Shown here one piece after another: positions 42,613 through 53,050 of a stretch of DNA of 64,000 nt. The stretch covers positions 124,001 to 188,000 of the forward strand of contig JASPKZ010007549.1 in the NCBI GenBank assembly GCA_030220185.1, in the 5' to 3' direction. Numbering within the stretch: position 1 is the first letter of the stretch; each line of letters begins with the position of its first letter. Source of the DNA: Diploptera punctata. Lineage: Eukaryota > Arthropoda > Insecta > Blattodea > Blaberidae. The notes under the pieces were generated by a model. The model searched no databases, was not told the DNA's origin, and saw only the letters and a program-made list of their open reading frames with translations. Both the position numbers and the translations under genes were made by a program.

Positions 42613-43394
42613 TTATTTAAATATAGTTACCGGTATTTAACATATTTATGTATGCATTTAATGTAAACGGCGATGTTTGAAAACAAATCAGAAATGTGAG
42701 GTTATGTATATTCACTGCAACTTGATCATATTATTTATTGCCAAATAAGATCGCAATTTTGTAAGAGTGCACCCTAGTGGAGAAATAATTAAACACGTCA
42801 TACTGTATATTATAATCAACATTATAGGTTATTAATTTATTTTTTAGTAAGCAACTCAGTAAAATCAAGGAATCTGTTCATTATTTGCTATATTCAATGT
42901 ATTTGTTGGAGAAAAATAACGCTCTGAGCTGTTCAGAACATTAAAAAGGAGGAGCTTTCTTTTTCACAAAAGCAGGAGCTGATAAAGAGAAATCGATAAA
43001 GAGCGAGGTGAAACACGACTGCCATTGGTTGAAAAACAGAATTCATTGAAACGTAATTGGTATTGACTGCCATTTGGGTAATGAGTTAAATAGTCTAATA
43101 AAATAAGTGACAATGATAATACTCTGTTTTGCTGACTTTTTTTTTTCTTGTTTTCAGGTAAGTGATGGCTGTATTCTAGATGTTTGCTTTTATTTGCTGA
43201 TCCCAGACGGTGAGTTATAACAATTTGATTTCAATGTACAGAGCTCAGGAGTTGAAGAGCAGTAGCTATGGGTGACGTCATACTAAAGTCATAAAGTGCA
43301 TCGGGGTTTCACAGCGGTAACACCTTCTCCCCGCTCGTCTTCTCGTGAACTCCAAGCTGTATTTCAGTCAAAAAATCTGAAAATCCTGTAACAA

Positions 43395-43660
43395 TTCTAA
43401 ACTAACTCACTGACTGATAGGTTCGTGGTCGCGGACATAAGCTTTCCACACATCCATATTCTGAGCTCTTCTTTAATCTTCCCTTGTATAATTATGATCC
43501 TGTCTCAAATCATTAGATATTATTCTTACCTCTTGTTCTTGGTCTATCTACTTGACGCTTTCCCCTTGGTTTTCCTACATGGAGTTTGCATGCCCATCTT
43601 ACATTCCCCTGGCCATCGCAGTCTACAAGACTTAACTGTTCGTATTGTATTTGGTTTCCT
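43395..43660 (-). mobile_element. LINE-A, 3' part, split by SINE-3
   Basis: Diverged minus-strand LINE-A with CTAACTCACTGAC end. Interrupted at GTTTCCT (43654-43660) and resumes at 44149. Confidence 0.85.
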
Positions 43661-44148
43661 GACCAACCTCATGGGCTAGTGGTCAGAGTTTCGGACTACT
43701 GTTCATGAGGTGCCGGGTTCGATTCCCGGTCAAACCATAGGCATTTTGTCTTCTTAGTCTTCTTCTTTGGCGGTTTAGGCTTATTTACTAGCCTGTTCCG
43801 GCTCCAAATTGCTGGTCTTTCCATATTTTCTTTGGTCTTCCAAACTTCTTCTTCCTCGTGGTGAAGAGCTGTATGCTGCTTTTGATATTCTATTCTCAGT
43901 CATCCTTACCAAATTTTTCCTTAAAGGGAATTATTCCTGTGGTTGTCCATGGTCTGGAATTTAGGTTAAGTTTAGGTTAAGAACTCTCCTGGTGCTTCAT
44001 TATCATTTATTGCCCATCATATCATCGGGGTAACGTAACTCCGCCTTCCAGGCGCCCCAACTTAACAAATGGATTACAATTAAACCAATGCCAGGAGAGA
44101 ACATCACAAATGTCGAAATGACAACCTGGGGCATTGAAAAAAAATCTA
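43661..44148 (+). mobile_element. SINE-3 with tail type b, itself interrupted
   Basis: Head GGGCTAGTGGTCAGAG, B-box GGTTCGATTCCCG; a 165-bp LINE piece splits it at 43748-43911; it resumes TTTTTCCTTAAAGGGAATT and ends with tail b. Flanked by GTTTCCT at 43654-43660 and 44149-44155. Confidence 0.88.
43748..43911 (-). mobile_element. LINE-G 3' end inside SINE-3
   Basis: CTTCTTCTTTGGCGGTTTAG, TATTTACTAGCCTGTTCCGG match 11000-11090. CATTTT / AATTTTT flank it, as expected for a short target duplication, compared with the uninterrupted SINE-3 at 32.37 kb. Confidence 0.8.
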
Positions 44149-44410
44149 GTTTCCTATAAATACCATATAACTCACTGTTAGGTAGTCTTCTCCATTCACC
44201 TGTGTGTTAACCTCTCTTTGTTTAAAAAAATCGTAAGAACTTTATTCTGAAATACTCGTAATCTTCCCTTCTCCCTTAAAGTAAGAGCCCACGTTTCGCA
44301 TCCATATAATATATCTGGTAGAGAATAACATATTATTTCAGTTTAATTTTTTTAGAGTAGTTTGGAGACAAGAGTCCCTGTAATGTATAATAGCCTGCAT
44401 TTCCAGAATT
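44149..44410 (-). mobile_element. LINE-A, 5' part after the SINE-3 insertion
   Basis: Resumes GTTTCCTATAAATACC and continues through the CETWT region to the NSGN region. Confidence 0.85.
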
Positions 44411-45303
44411 TAGGTGTTTTGTGGTGGACGAAACGGAGCCTGGGCAGGTTTTTCTCGGGATTTTCTCCCGTTTTCTCTGCCACAAATTCATTCCACCATT
44501 TTCTCTATACTAGTCTATATTAGTCTCGTCCAAATTTAATGTGGAAATATCAATTAACAAAACTAAAATTATGTCATTCATGGGAAGGACCCCATACAAA
44601 GCAAAATATGTCTCTAGAATAAAATTTTAGAGAGATCTAATCAATTTAAATATCTTGGATATTATCTCTCTATCTGGGATGAAAAGGATATCCCTGAAAA
44701 AATTACTAGTTATAATAAAAGTTTGGGAATTATTAACCAAGTTATGAAACCATCCCTTGTACAAAAAACACCAGATTGCGTTTATGTAACACTTTGGCTA
44801 GACCAATGTTGACCTATGGTGGTGAAGCATGGACACTAAAAAGACAATATGAAAGCAGAATAACGGCTTGTGAAATGAGATTCATGCGCGAGTTACACCA
44901 GATGGACCGGAAAAGGAACACCGATATCTTAAAAGAATTGAAGACTACGCCACAATTTGGAATATATTAAACGGTACCAACTAAATTGGAAAACACCATC
45001 TTGAAAGAATGAGTTCAAATCGGATCCCCAAAGCTGTTCATAATTATATACCAAGAGGACGAAGATCACTGGGCCGTCCTATGAAACGCTGGAGGGAAAA
45101 TTTTCTATAGGATCGTAACAGGCCTTGGCCTAATACTTGGAAGGAAGAAGAAGAAGAAGTCTCGTCCATTTCTTTTTATTTCATTTCATTCATCTGCTCC
45201 CGTTAAGATCGGCCGGCACCCTTGTCATTCACAGACCTCTATATAGGGCTTCATCTCATCTCATCCCTCGATCCGACCCCGAGTTGGACACGAGTTGAGG
45301 ATA
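44411..45303 (+). mobile_element. SINE-6 split by LINE-C
   Basis: SINE-6 body at 44411-44532 and 45158-45303 (GTGGTGGACGAAACGGAGC ... CTCATCTCATCCCTCGATCC). The tRNA-like head is missing. Confidence 0.88.
44533..45157 (+). mobile_element. LINE-C, 5' truncated, with 11-bp TSD
   Basis: Reads VEISINKTKIMSFMGR, then broken RT C-terminus with HHLERMSSNRIPKAVHNYIP, RGRRSLGRPMKRWRENFL and a GAA tail. Direct repeats AGTCTCGTCCA lie at 44522-44532 and 45158-45168. Multiple frameshifts before 44880. Confidence 0.92.
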
Positions 45304-46094
45304 TTTTATTTATTTTAATTTGAAGAATTATTTCCCCTTAATTAACACAAAAAATATAACAATGTAAGTTAATTAGAAGCATGTATATGGATGGGTTACT
45401 TTTTTTACTTCTCTTTGCACCTGTATCCCCTTAAAACCCAGTATTTATTTTACAGTCTGATGTTATGTTATTTTAATACATGTAAATATTAAATTACAAA
45501 AACAAATGAGTTGATATTTTATTCGCGTTCTAATAATAATGAGTAGTCATTTGTTTTAAAAAGGAAATAAATTCATTGTTAGTGTTTTGTTTGTAGCCAC
45601 AAACAAATGATTTATTAGCGATGCATATTTTAGACTAATGAAATGTTAGGGTTCGATAATTAGTCTTTGCAACGTACAGTCGTGTTCAAAAATGACGTGA
45701 ACGTGCTTTGGTTTGCGATAAATGGATGGAATTGTCATTCAAATTAAGTTATAATTCGAATATCTCAGTAATGCGTTTTGTCATGCGAAGACATACAACT
45801 GTTATGTGATACAGAGTGATTCTATAAATATACAGAGTGACTTTATAAGCCTTAAGGAATATAGAGTGACAAATGAAGGATACATTTGAAAGATTATTTT
45901 AAACTCATCATAATCATCATAGACTTGTAAAAATGTTTATTTAAAACTGGGAGAAGTTATTAAAATAAATTCTATACCGTCCAATATCACTGCTACTATA
46001 TCAGTTCAGAGCTAAGTTGCAGTTATCAACATTTATAAGATTCATGATGTGTTCCGTTGAGGTATTATTCAAAATTAAAATATAAAATTATGGA
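45304..46094. other. Unique AT-rich interval
   Basis: Three loosely spaced copies of ATA(C)AGAGTGA at 45809-45870. No gene recognised. Confidence 0.5.
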
Positions 46095-46192
46095 ATGTTC
46101 ACCTGAAAGATCCGTCTCCTCAACTTAATTAATCATTTAACTGTAGCGCTTTCGGGACTTGTCCCATCATCAGCAGGATTCTATATTTTAAT
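46095..46192 (-). mobile_element. Penelope-like terminal repeat relic
   Basis: Minus strand: CTGCTGATGATGGGACAAGT, CCCGAAAGCGCTAC and AGTTGAGGAGACGG, matching the terminal region of the Penelope-like element at 57.2-58.6 kb. Contains a hammerhead-like CTGATGA...GAAA core. Confidence 0.65.
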
Positions 46193-46237
46193 TGTAAGTT
46201 GCAGTTGTACTGTAAAAATGTTTGCATTAGATGTTTC

Positions 46238-46634
46238 GGCCGCGGTGGTCTAGTGGTTATGCTCCTTGGCTCTGATCCCGAGGGTCGTGGATTCAAACCC
46301 GGCCGGGGTCAATGGATTTTTTTAGGATGGAAAAATCCAAGAAGCAAGTCCTCCGGGAGGGACTTTAAGCCGTGGGTCCCGAGTCTGAAGATTTTCAGGC
46401 TCGTAAAAGATCCTTAAGCCTGAATGAAAAGGCCTCTAAGCAAAATTTACCGAATTTTCCCATCCTAGTACTACCTTGGTTTCCTAGATGTCAGTATGAG
46501 GCGGAACTTTGACCACGGACCACTGAAATGACATCTATACGAAAATAAGTGTAACTAAATTAGTAAGGTTCAGATTCTTCCCTGTAGGGGGAGAGCGCCT
46601 AAATATCTGTTAAGGGAAACATGGGCTTACAAGA
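46238..46634 (+). mobile_element. SINE-1, complete, with TSD
   Basis: Exact A-box TGGTCTAGTGG and B-box-like GATTCAAACCC. Flanked by AGATGTTTC at 46229-46237 and 46635-46643. Confidence 0.92.
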
Positions 46635-46841
46635 AGATGTTTCTTCTCTGACACCCATATTGGTGGAACCATGGTGCTACTTTCACCCGCCATATGACTA
46701 AAATTGTGTGCAGAACTGCCATCGATAGAAACATTGTTCTTAGGTAACATCGTATTTTACAGGAAACAAGATAGAATACCACCTAAGATGGTGCCAATAA
46801 TTGGGAACTTCTTGCATTTCTTATTTACCATAACAAAACAT

Positions 46842-46868
46842 TATATATATATATATATATATATATAT
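46842..46868. repeat. (TA)n microsatellite
   Basis: Short TA array adjoining the foldback. Confidence 0.95.
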
Positions 46869-47132
46869 AACAAGTTAAAATATACCTTCTTAGTTAAAAT
46901 CCGTCGTCCTCAACTTATACAATATGTAATCTTTATGCCTGTAGGCCTTTCAGAATATCCGTTCCATCTTCAGCAGCTCACTCTTCGCTACAACATCCAG
47001 TATGATGGTTGATGCTGCTGATCCTGCTGAAGATGGAACGGATGTTCTGAAAGGCCTACAGGCATAAAGATTACATATTTTATAAGTTGAGGACGACAGA
47101 TCTTACCTAAGAAGGTATATTTTAACTTGTTT
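46869..47132. mobile_element. Foldback of two Penelope-type terminal repeats
   Basis: Inverted arms 46869-46976 and 47024-47132, each ending inward with CTGCTGAAGATGGAACGG-type sequence, around a 47-nt spacer. The plus-strand arm has CTGAAGA (47027-47033), a 5-bp stem GGAAC/GTTCT and GAAA (47049-47052): a hammerhead-ribozyme-like core. No coding body remains between the arms. Confidence 0.75.
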
Positions 47133-47341
47133 TATTTTATGACTCTCCACCTCAGCGGTTTAACGATGCATTTTATTAGCATTGAATATATATACATGGG
47201 CCTACCTAATAAAATGTTTATGCTTTTTCCATGATATCGATAGATATCCTTCATTTATAATTTTATCACGAGCAGAATATATGCTCCATGCTGACTCACC
47301 TGTAATTTCTGCTATTATTTTCACCACATCCTCAAAGGCTT

Positions 47342-47641
47342 TAAAAGTGATCCCACAACAGGCCATAGGAGACCCTTGGGGTAGTAGGAGGTTAAGGCTC
47401 CCACTTTTTCTAGGCAGTCAGCACTTGATGTCAGCCGAGTTATCAGCCTTGCGTGATGGCCGTCTTTACTCCAGAACAAGAGTCTGATACTTATTTCAGT
47501 TATAGGTTGAGTCGATTTCAGGGTCATGGTACCTCCAGAAGGTTTGGGTCAGTTTAAAAATCCTAAACCCACCGGGACTCGAACCCTCGACCTTCCGATT
47601 TGTAAGCGCACTGCCTTAACCACTACGCTACGGCGTGCCCC
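47342..47641 (-). mobile_element. SINE-5, complete, with imperfect TSD
   Basis: Matches 25445-25753: GTAGCGTAGTGGTTAAGGC head and B-box GGTTCGAGTCCCGG. Flanks TCCTCAAAGGCTT (47329-47341) and TCCTCATTGGCTT (47642-47654). Confidence 0.9.
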
Positions 47642-47824
47642 TCCTCATTGGCTTAATGTATGAATTTTTTATTAAACTGTTTAAATACATTCAAAATAAT
47701 TTGTGCCCGCTTTTAGAAACTGTTCAGAAGGGTATATTTTGAACAATTGAAATTCCAACGTAAGGAAACAATACTTATTTCTGGTATTAAAAGTGCAATT
47801 ATATATCTTATTATTTTTCCTTAT

Positions 47825-49112
47825 CTAATATGAAATGAATGTTTGTTTGTTCGTACTTTGTGCGCGGCCATATCGTTGATCCGATTGTGTTTTTTGCAAA
47901 ATGTTCAGGAGATTCCCGGGATGAACATAGGCTATAAGAGAGTGTGATACTCAACTCCTACCACCCTTAAAAATCACCCTTTGTAGTGAAAAAACGTGAA
48001 AAAAAATCCTGTTTTGACGCTTAAATGGCTTACGCTGCCTAAACCATAACAAATACACCAAATCATTGTACACAGAATTGAATATCTCAAAAACTTCTCA
48101 TCCGGTTGTGATGGGGCTTTTTGCAAAATGTTCAGGATTTTCCCGGGATCGTTATAGGCTATAAGATAATTTTAATGCTCAAGCCCTTCACGCTTATAAA
48201 TCGCCCTTTGCAGTGAAAAGTAAAATAACGGTGACTTTTGGACGCTTAAATGGCTTACGCTGCCTAAACCATAACAAATAGACCAAATTAATTTACATAG
48301 AATTGAACATCTCAAAAAAACTCTACAAAAAAGTCCGCGACAGCATATGTTTATCTCTTACGGATAACTCACAATAACCATTTTTGTCTTTCATTGATGC
48401 CAAGAAGATCGGGATAAGTAGATTCCCGGGCAAGCAGAGCAGCAGCACGGATTACTTACTCTTACTCACTGGCACTATCGAACCAGTAGGTTCATGGCCG
48501 CGCGGACATAAGCTCTCCATACATTCCTATCCTGAGCTAATGCTTTGCAATCTTTTCCTGTATAATCTACTTCCCTCAAATCATAGTTAATGTTATTCTC
48601 CCACCTCATTCTTGGTCTACCAATTGGACGTTTTCCCTCTGGCTTTCCTACAAGAAGCTTCCATGCAAGTCTTTCATTCCCCATACGTGCAACATGTCCT
48701 GCCCATCGCAGTCTCCGAGACTTAACTGTTCTTATTATATCTGGCTTCCTATAAAGACCATGTAGTTCATTGTTATGTAGTCTTCTCCATTCACATGTGT
48801 GTTCATCTCTCTTTGGTCCAAAAATCTTCTTAAGTACTTTATTCTCAAATACTTGTAATCTCCTTTCCTCCCTTAAAGTAAGAGTCTGTGTTTCGCACCC
48901 ATATAATATAACTGGTAGAATAATAGTTTTATATATTTTCAGTTTAACGTTTTTTGAAAGGAGTTGGGACATCAAGAGTCTCTGCAATGCATAATAGCAC
49001 GCGCAGCAGCACGGATTACTCGAAATAACGAATTTTACCTTTTAGCTCATTAATACCAAATACATTGGGATACGTAGATTGCCGGGTAATCAGCACGGGG
49101 TATCTTGAAGAA
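47825..49112 (+). mobile_element. Helitron-like repeat H, copy 2, split by LINE-A
   Basis: 47825-48456 and 49003-49112 together match 11618-12125. The 225-bp unit with GTTCAGGA...CCCGGGAT and TTAAATGGCTTACGCTGCC is present twice here (from about 47876 and 48102) but once at 11.7 kb. Confidence 0.75.
48457..49002 (-). mobile_element. LINE-A with 18-bp TSD
   Basis: 546-bp 5'-truncated copy, open for 170 residues on the minus strand (LLMSQLLSKNVKLKIYKTII ... RPRMRWENNINYDL ... WRAYVRAAMNL). Direct repeats GCAGCAGCACGGATTACT at 48439-48456 and 49003-49020. Confidence 0.95.
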
Positions 49113-49530
49113 GAAGAAAATGAAGATGATGAAACTTTAGTTGAAGTTTTACCTGTATTGCTAGGAGTATCATGTTAGAGAAAGATGGAGGGCTGGTGAA
49201 AGATTGGATTGGAATGAAGCGATATCGTACAAATTACTTTTATCTGCCGCCGTCTATATAAACTTGATTGTATGAAAGTGAAGGATGTATCCGTCCGCCT
49301 CCCACCCCACCTTCTCGTCTTCCTCCGATCAAACTAAGTCAATACAATCCAAATGAAATTCCCTTCTTTTGTCTTCCAACAAGTAGAGCTACATAATGCA
49401 GCCTTCATTTGTTTCAACTACCTTTTCAAAAGTAAATTTAGGCTTCATCTTAGAAGGGAGTGATCTATGTTATCATATTAGAACGTAGCTTCAGATTATG
49501 TTGATATAGTGGTCATCTATAGCTTGGCTA
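49113..49530. other. Unique interval
   Basis: No gene or repeat match noticed. Confidence 0.5.
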
Positions 49531-49792
49531 TCTAACTCACTGGCACTATCGAACCTATAGGCTCATGGCCGCGCGGACATAAGCTGTCCATACACCCCTG
49601 TCCTGAGCTAATATTTTCCAAACATTCCTTGTATGATCTTCTTCCCTCAAATCATGGTTAGTTTTATTCTCCCACTCATTTTTGGCCTACCTACATGACG
49701 TTTACCTCTGGTTTTCCCGCAAGAAGCCTCCATGTGTCTCTTTCATTCCGCATTCGTACCAGATGTCTTGCCCATCGCAATCTACGAAACAT
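49531..49792 (-). mobile_element. LINE-A 3' end, diverged
   Basis: CTAACTCACTGGCACTATCG end. Minus-strand remnants of RKTNHDLREE and GNERHMEASCGKTRG-like frames. Truncated at 49792. Confidence 0.85.
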
Positions 49793-49842
49793 ATTTTTTT
49801 TGTTCAATGCCACACGTTGTCATTTGGACATACTGGTATTGT

Positions 49843-50012
49843 CTTTTAGCATCGCGTTATTGTAACCTAGTTCTGAGGTTGGGGCGCCTGGAAGGTGGAG
49901 ATACGCTGCCCCGATGATATATGATAGGTGATGATGATGATAATGATGCACCAGGAGAGGCCTTATTCCTAAACTTAATGAATATGTAAGGCCAGATGAT
50001 GTTCGGGGACCG
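49843..50012 (-). mobile_element. SINE-2 fragment, tail type b
   Basis: AACCTAGTTCTGAGGTTGGG, GCGCCTGGAAGGTGGAG and GGGGACCGTTTGG in reverse orientation. Lies between two LINE-A pieces of opposite orientation. Confidence 0.8.
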
Positions 50013-50014
50013 TT

Positions 50015-50175
50015 TGGATAACCAGAGGGAAAAAGCCCTGTTGAGAGACCAAGAATGAGGTGGGAGAATAACATTAACTATGATTTGGGGGGAAGTCGAT
50101 TATACAGGGAATGGTTGGAAAACATTAGCTCAGAATAGGGTCGTATGGAGAGCTTATGTCCACGCGGCCAGTGAG
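50015..50175 (+). mobile_element. LINE-A 3' end
   Basis: Reads GKSPVERPRMRWENNINYDL, then the tail with a deletion of the usual CTACGGGTTCG block. Followed by (TTA)n. Confidence 0.85.
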
Positions 50176-50180
50176 TTATA

Positions 50181-50249
<69 letters not shown>
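50176..50249. repeat. (TTA)n microsatellite
   Basis: Long perfect array after a LINE-A tail. Confidence 0.97.
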
Positions 50250-50680
50250 GTGTGGTGATGCTTCTTTTCTATTAATATTATTTGATTGTAAATTTACTTA
50301 TCGTCTGTAGTGGACTATAGCGAATTCATTAGTAATTGAAGAGTTTATCTGTCGGGGATTGAAACCGCAGACAGAGAGAGGGCTGTGTCTGTGGGGTGTT
50401 GTTAGATGTTGTTAGGACCACAAGAGAGCAAGTTAAACAAACATGTGAATGTCGTCTTACTAACTTTGAGGTAAGTTTAGTTTTTTTATTATTTTGTTGA
50501 TGTGGGCATGGACTTCAGTTTTACAGTCGGCCATGAGTTTCTACACAAAAACAATGTTTATTTTCCCTGAGCTGTCAAGGGAGGAAACAATACATGAAAA
50601 GTTAAAGCGATTCGCAACATTTTCCTCTCAAATACTCTAATCGAGAAGTCCTCTTGTTCACCTACAACACTCACCAACTT
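50250..50680. other. Unique interval
   Basis: Nothing recognisable. Confidence 0.5.
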
Positions 50681-50883
50681 GTCTCTCTCTCTCTCCTCTC
50701 TCGTCTCTTCTCTCCTCTCTCTCTCTCCTCCTCCTCTCCCTCACGCCTCAGTTTCTCACCTCTCTCCACATCTTCATCCTCTCTCTCTCTCTCTCTCTCT
50801 CGCTCTCTCCTCTCTCCTCTCGTCTCTCCTCCTCATCCCACTCTCTCTCTCTCCAACCTCCTCTCTCTCTCTCCCACTTCCTC

Positions 50884-50921
<38 letters not shown>

Positions 50922-50945
50922 TCTCTCTCGCTCCCTCCTCTCTTC
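50681..50945. repeat. CT-rich polypyrimidine tract
   Basis: About 265 bp of (CT)n, CTC and CCT runs with few purines. Two overlapping Ser/Leu-rich reading frames over it are low-complexity artefacts. A mirror-repeat tract of this type can form triplex DNA. Confidence 0.95.
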
Positions 50946-51720
50946 GCTCATGTATTTTCTATCTTGTTTATTCTCTTTTACATCCTTCCTTTTCGTTCCT
51001 TCTTTCATTATTTCTTATTTATTATTCGTTTTTTTCTATATTCTTATTTTGTGGCTCAACTGCACTTCTACTAGCGCTTGATTTTCAGTTATATTGTTGT
51101 AAACTATAACTCTTCTTTTTGTGTTTACTAACATTATTTATATATTTTAAATTTTTTCAAACAATTTTTATAACATTATTAGATAATTTGAAGATATTTA
51201 TTTAAATATGCAAATCACAATATTATGACGCTGTTAGACAATATTGTGATGCTAACTGTTATTTTCTCCACAGAGTATATTACTTAGTCTATGATTTTTG
51301 TATCACTGTTTTGGGTTATCGCTGGTTGGATCAGCGTTAGGGAGCGATAAATAAGTGTACACCCATTTTTAATAAACGTTTGGTAATTTTAATATTATTA
51401 ATATATCTTTTTAACATAGATTTGGGGATTTATTGCAGATATTGGTCATTTAAATTTCATAGCGACAGATAGTAATCGAGGATGATAATCAATATGTGGT
51501 TCGATTGTGGGTTATCGGCGGCTCTATAATCTCTGGCGCATGCGCACTGTTATTCTATAGAAAATATTTCACGCTAGTTTAAGTGCAGTCTTTCCCTTAT
51601 TTTTTTATTTCTATTCACTGATTATTTTCCTCATCACTGAGGGTTTTCACCAACCAATCTTAATAATTAACAGGAGTTTTAAAAAAAATACATAAATGAC
51701 TACGGACTACAGACTATCAG
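50946..51720. other. Unique AT-rich interval
   Basis: No gene or repeat match noticed. Confidence 0.5.
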
Positions 51721-51727
51721 TTTGCAA

Positions 51728-52440
51728 CAAACATTCACAAATTTCCCTTAATTAAAGTTCTCATCGTTCTCTGTCCTCGTGGTCTTCATCTGTTACACCA
51801 CATTTTCTCATTGAATTTTCAATGTTATTCTTCCAGGTTGTTCTTGGTCTTCCTTTTCTGCTCCTTATTTCTTTCAATTTTCCATGTATGGACGTCCTTT
51901 GGTAGTCTTCCATCCTGCATTCTTCTTACGTGTCCATATCATTTTAGCCTTCTGTGTTTAATCTCATCCATTTTACTTCTTTCTGCATTCATCCATTTTC
52001 TAATTTTTGTATTTATAATTATTTCCAGTCGAGTTTTTCTGGCAGCTCTTCTCCAAAAATTCATTTCAAACTGCAGTTATTCTGTTGACATGTTGTTGTG
52101 TCATTGTCCAAACTTCCGATCCATATAACATTATACTTTCTGCTATGAACTTATAAATTAGTTGTTTTGTTCTGTTAATGATGTTTTTACTCCATAGTAT
52201 AGAGTTTAACATTCCTATGGTTTTTCTTCCATTACTGATCCTTTATGCTATTTGTTTGTTTGATGTTCCATCTTTCTCTATAATTGATACCAAATAACAT
52301 AAACAAACTATCGCTCTTCTTTATATTTACCCCATCAATGTACAATTCATCTGGGTCATTTGTTAAATACTCTGTTTTGTTTTTGTTTATTTTCAAACCC
52401 TATTTCTGATGTGTTGTTGACAACTGATTGCACATATAAT
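51728..52440 (-). mobile_element. LINE-E, RT C-terminal half
   Basis: Minus strand, several frames: GLKINKNKTEYLTNDP, RNVKLYTME, LENG..., ECRMEDYQRTSIHGK-type reading, KGRPRTTWKNNIENSM and DEDHEDRE. Same family as 14744-15175, sharing the end CAAATTTCCCTTAATTAA. Confidence 0.75.
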
Positions 52441-52452
52441 TTGCATCTTCTC

Positions 52453-53050
52453 CATCATCATCATCGTCCTTTCAAGTATTAGGCCCAGTGGCCCGTTACG
52501 GTCTCCCGCCATCTCCGAAAAGGTCGACCCACAGATCTTCTGCCTCGAGGAATGTAGTGAAGAATTTGTTTTGGTATCCTGTGACGATCCATGCGCTGAA
52601 TATGGGCTAGCCAATTGTTTCTATATTCTTGGAGGTATTCAGATATAGGTACGATGTTTAACTCTCTGGCTATTGTTGAATTTCTTTGGTGGTCTAGAAG
52701 GTTATAACCTGCAGTTCGTCGCAAAAATTTCATCTCCGTTGGCTGTTAATATGACGATCATCCTGAGTTCTGATGGTCCAAGCTTCACTGCCATAACAGA
52801 TTATGGGTTCTAGCGAGAATTTTATAGATTTTCATTCTTGTGTGTCTCTGCACATTTGATGGTTTAAAAACTTGGTTGATAATTCTTAAAGCTTTATTAT
52901 AGTTTTGTATTTTAAAGGATATACCACATTCCTCATTATAAGTTAGATTATATCCTAAGTATTTAAATGAATTAACTTGCTTTTCTCCACCCTGGGTTAT
53001 AATTATCTGATCGTCGGCAAAAAGTAAGTGATGTAGATATCTTCTTTCTG
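52453..53050 (-). mobile_element. LINE-C-like RT end including FADD motif
   Basis: Minus strand: LLFADDQIIITQGGEKQVNS (catalytic FADD near 53015-53030), NSFKYLGYNLTYN, MKIYKILA, MKFLRRTAGYNLLDHQRNST, HIQRMDRHRIPKQILHYIPR, GRRSVGRPFRRWRE. GAT-type tail at 52453. Its 3' end abuts LINE-E. Confidence 0.88.

Larger units (their letters stand above)
41993..43105 (+). repeat. Dispersed repeat R1, copy 3, with two insertions
   Basis: R1 sequence at 41993-42088, 42291-42301 and 42613-43105, interrupted by a LINE 3' end and a SINE-2, each with its own target duplication. The uninterrupted copies at 4.8 and 36.0 kb confirm the continuity. Confidence 0.88.

Noticed and set aside
50654..51109. Overlapping Ser/Leu-rich frames of 130-150 codons
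   Set aside because: They follow the CT-rich tract in two frames and on the other strand; low complexity, not a gene.
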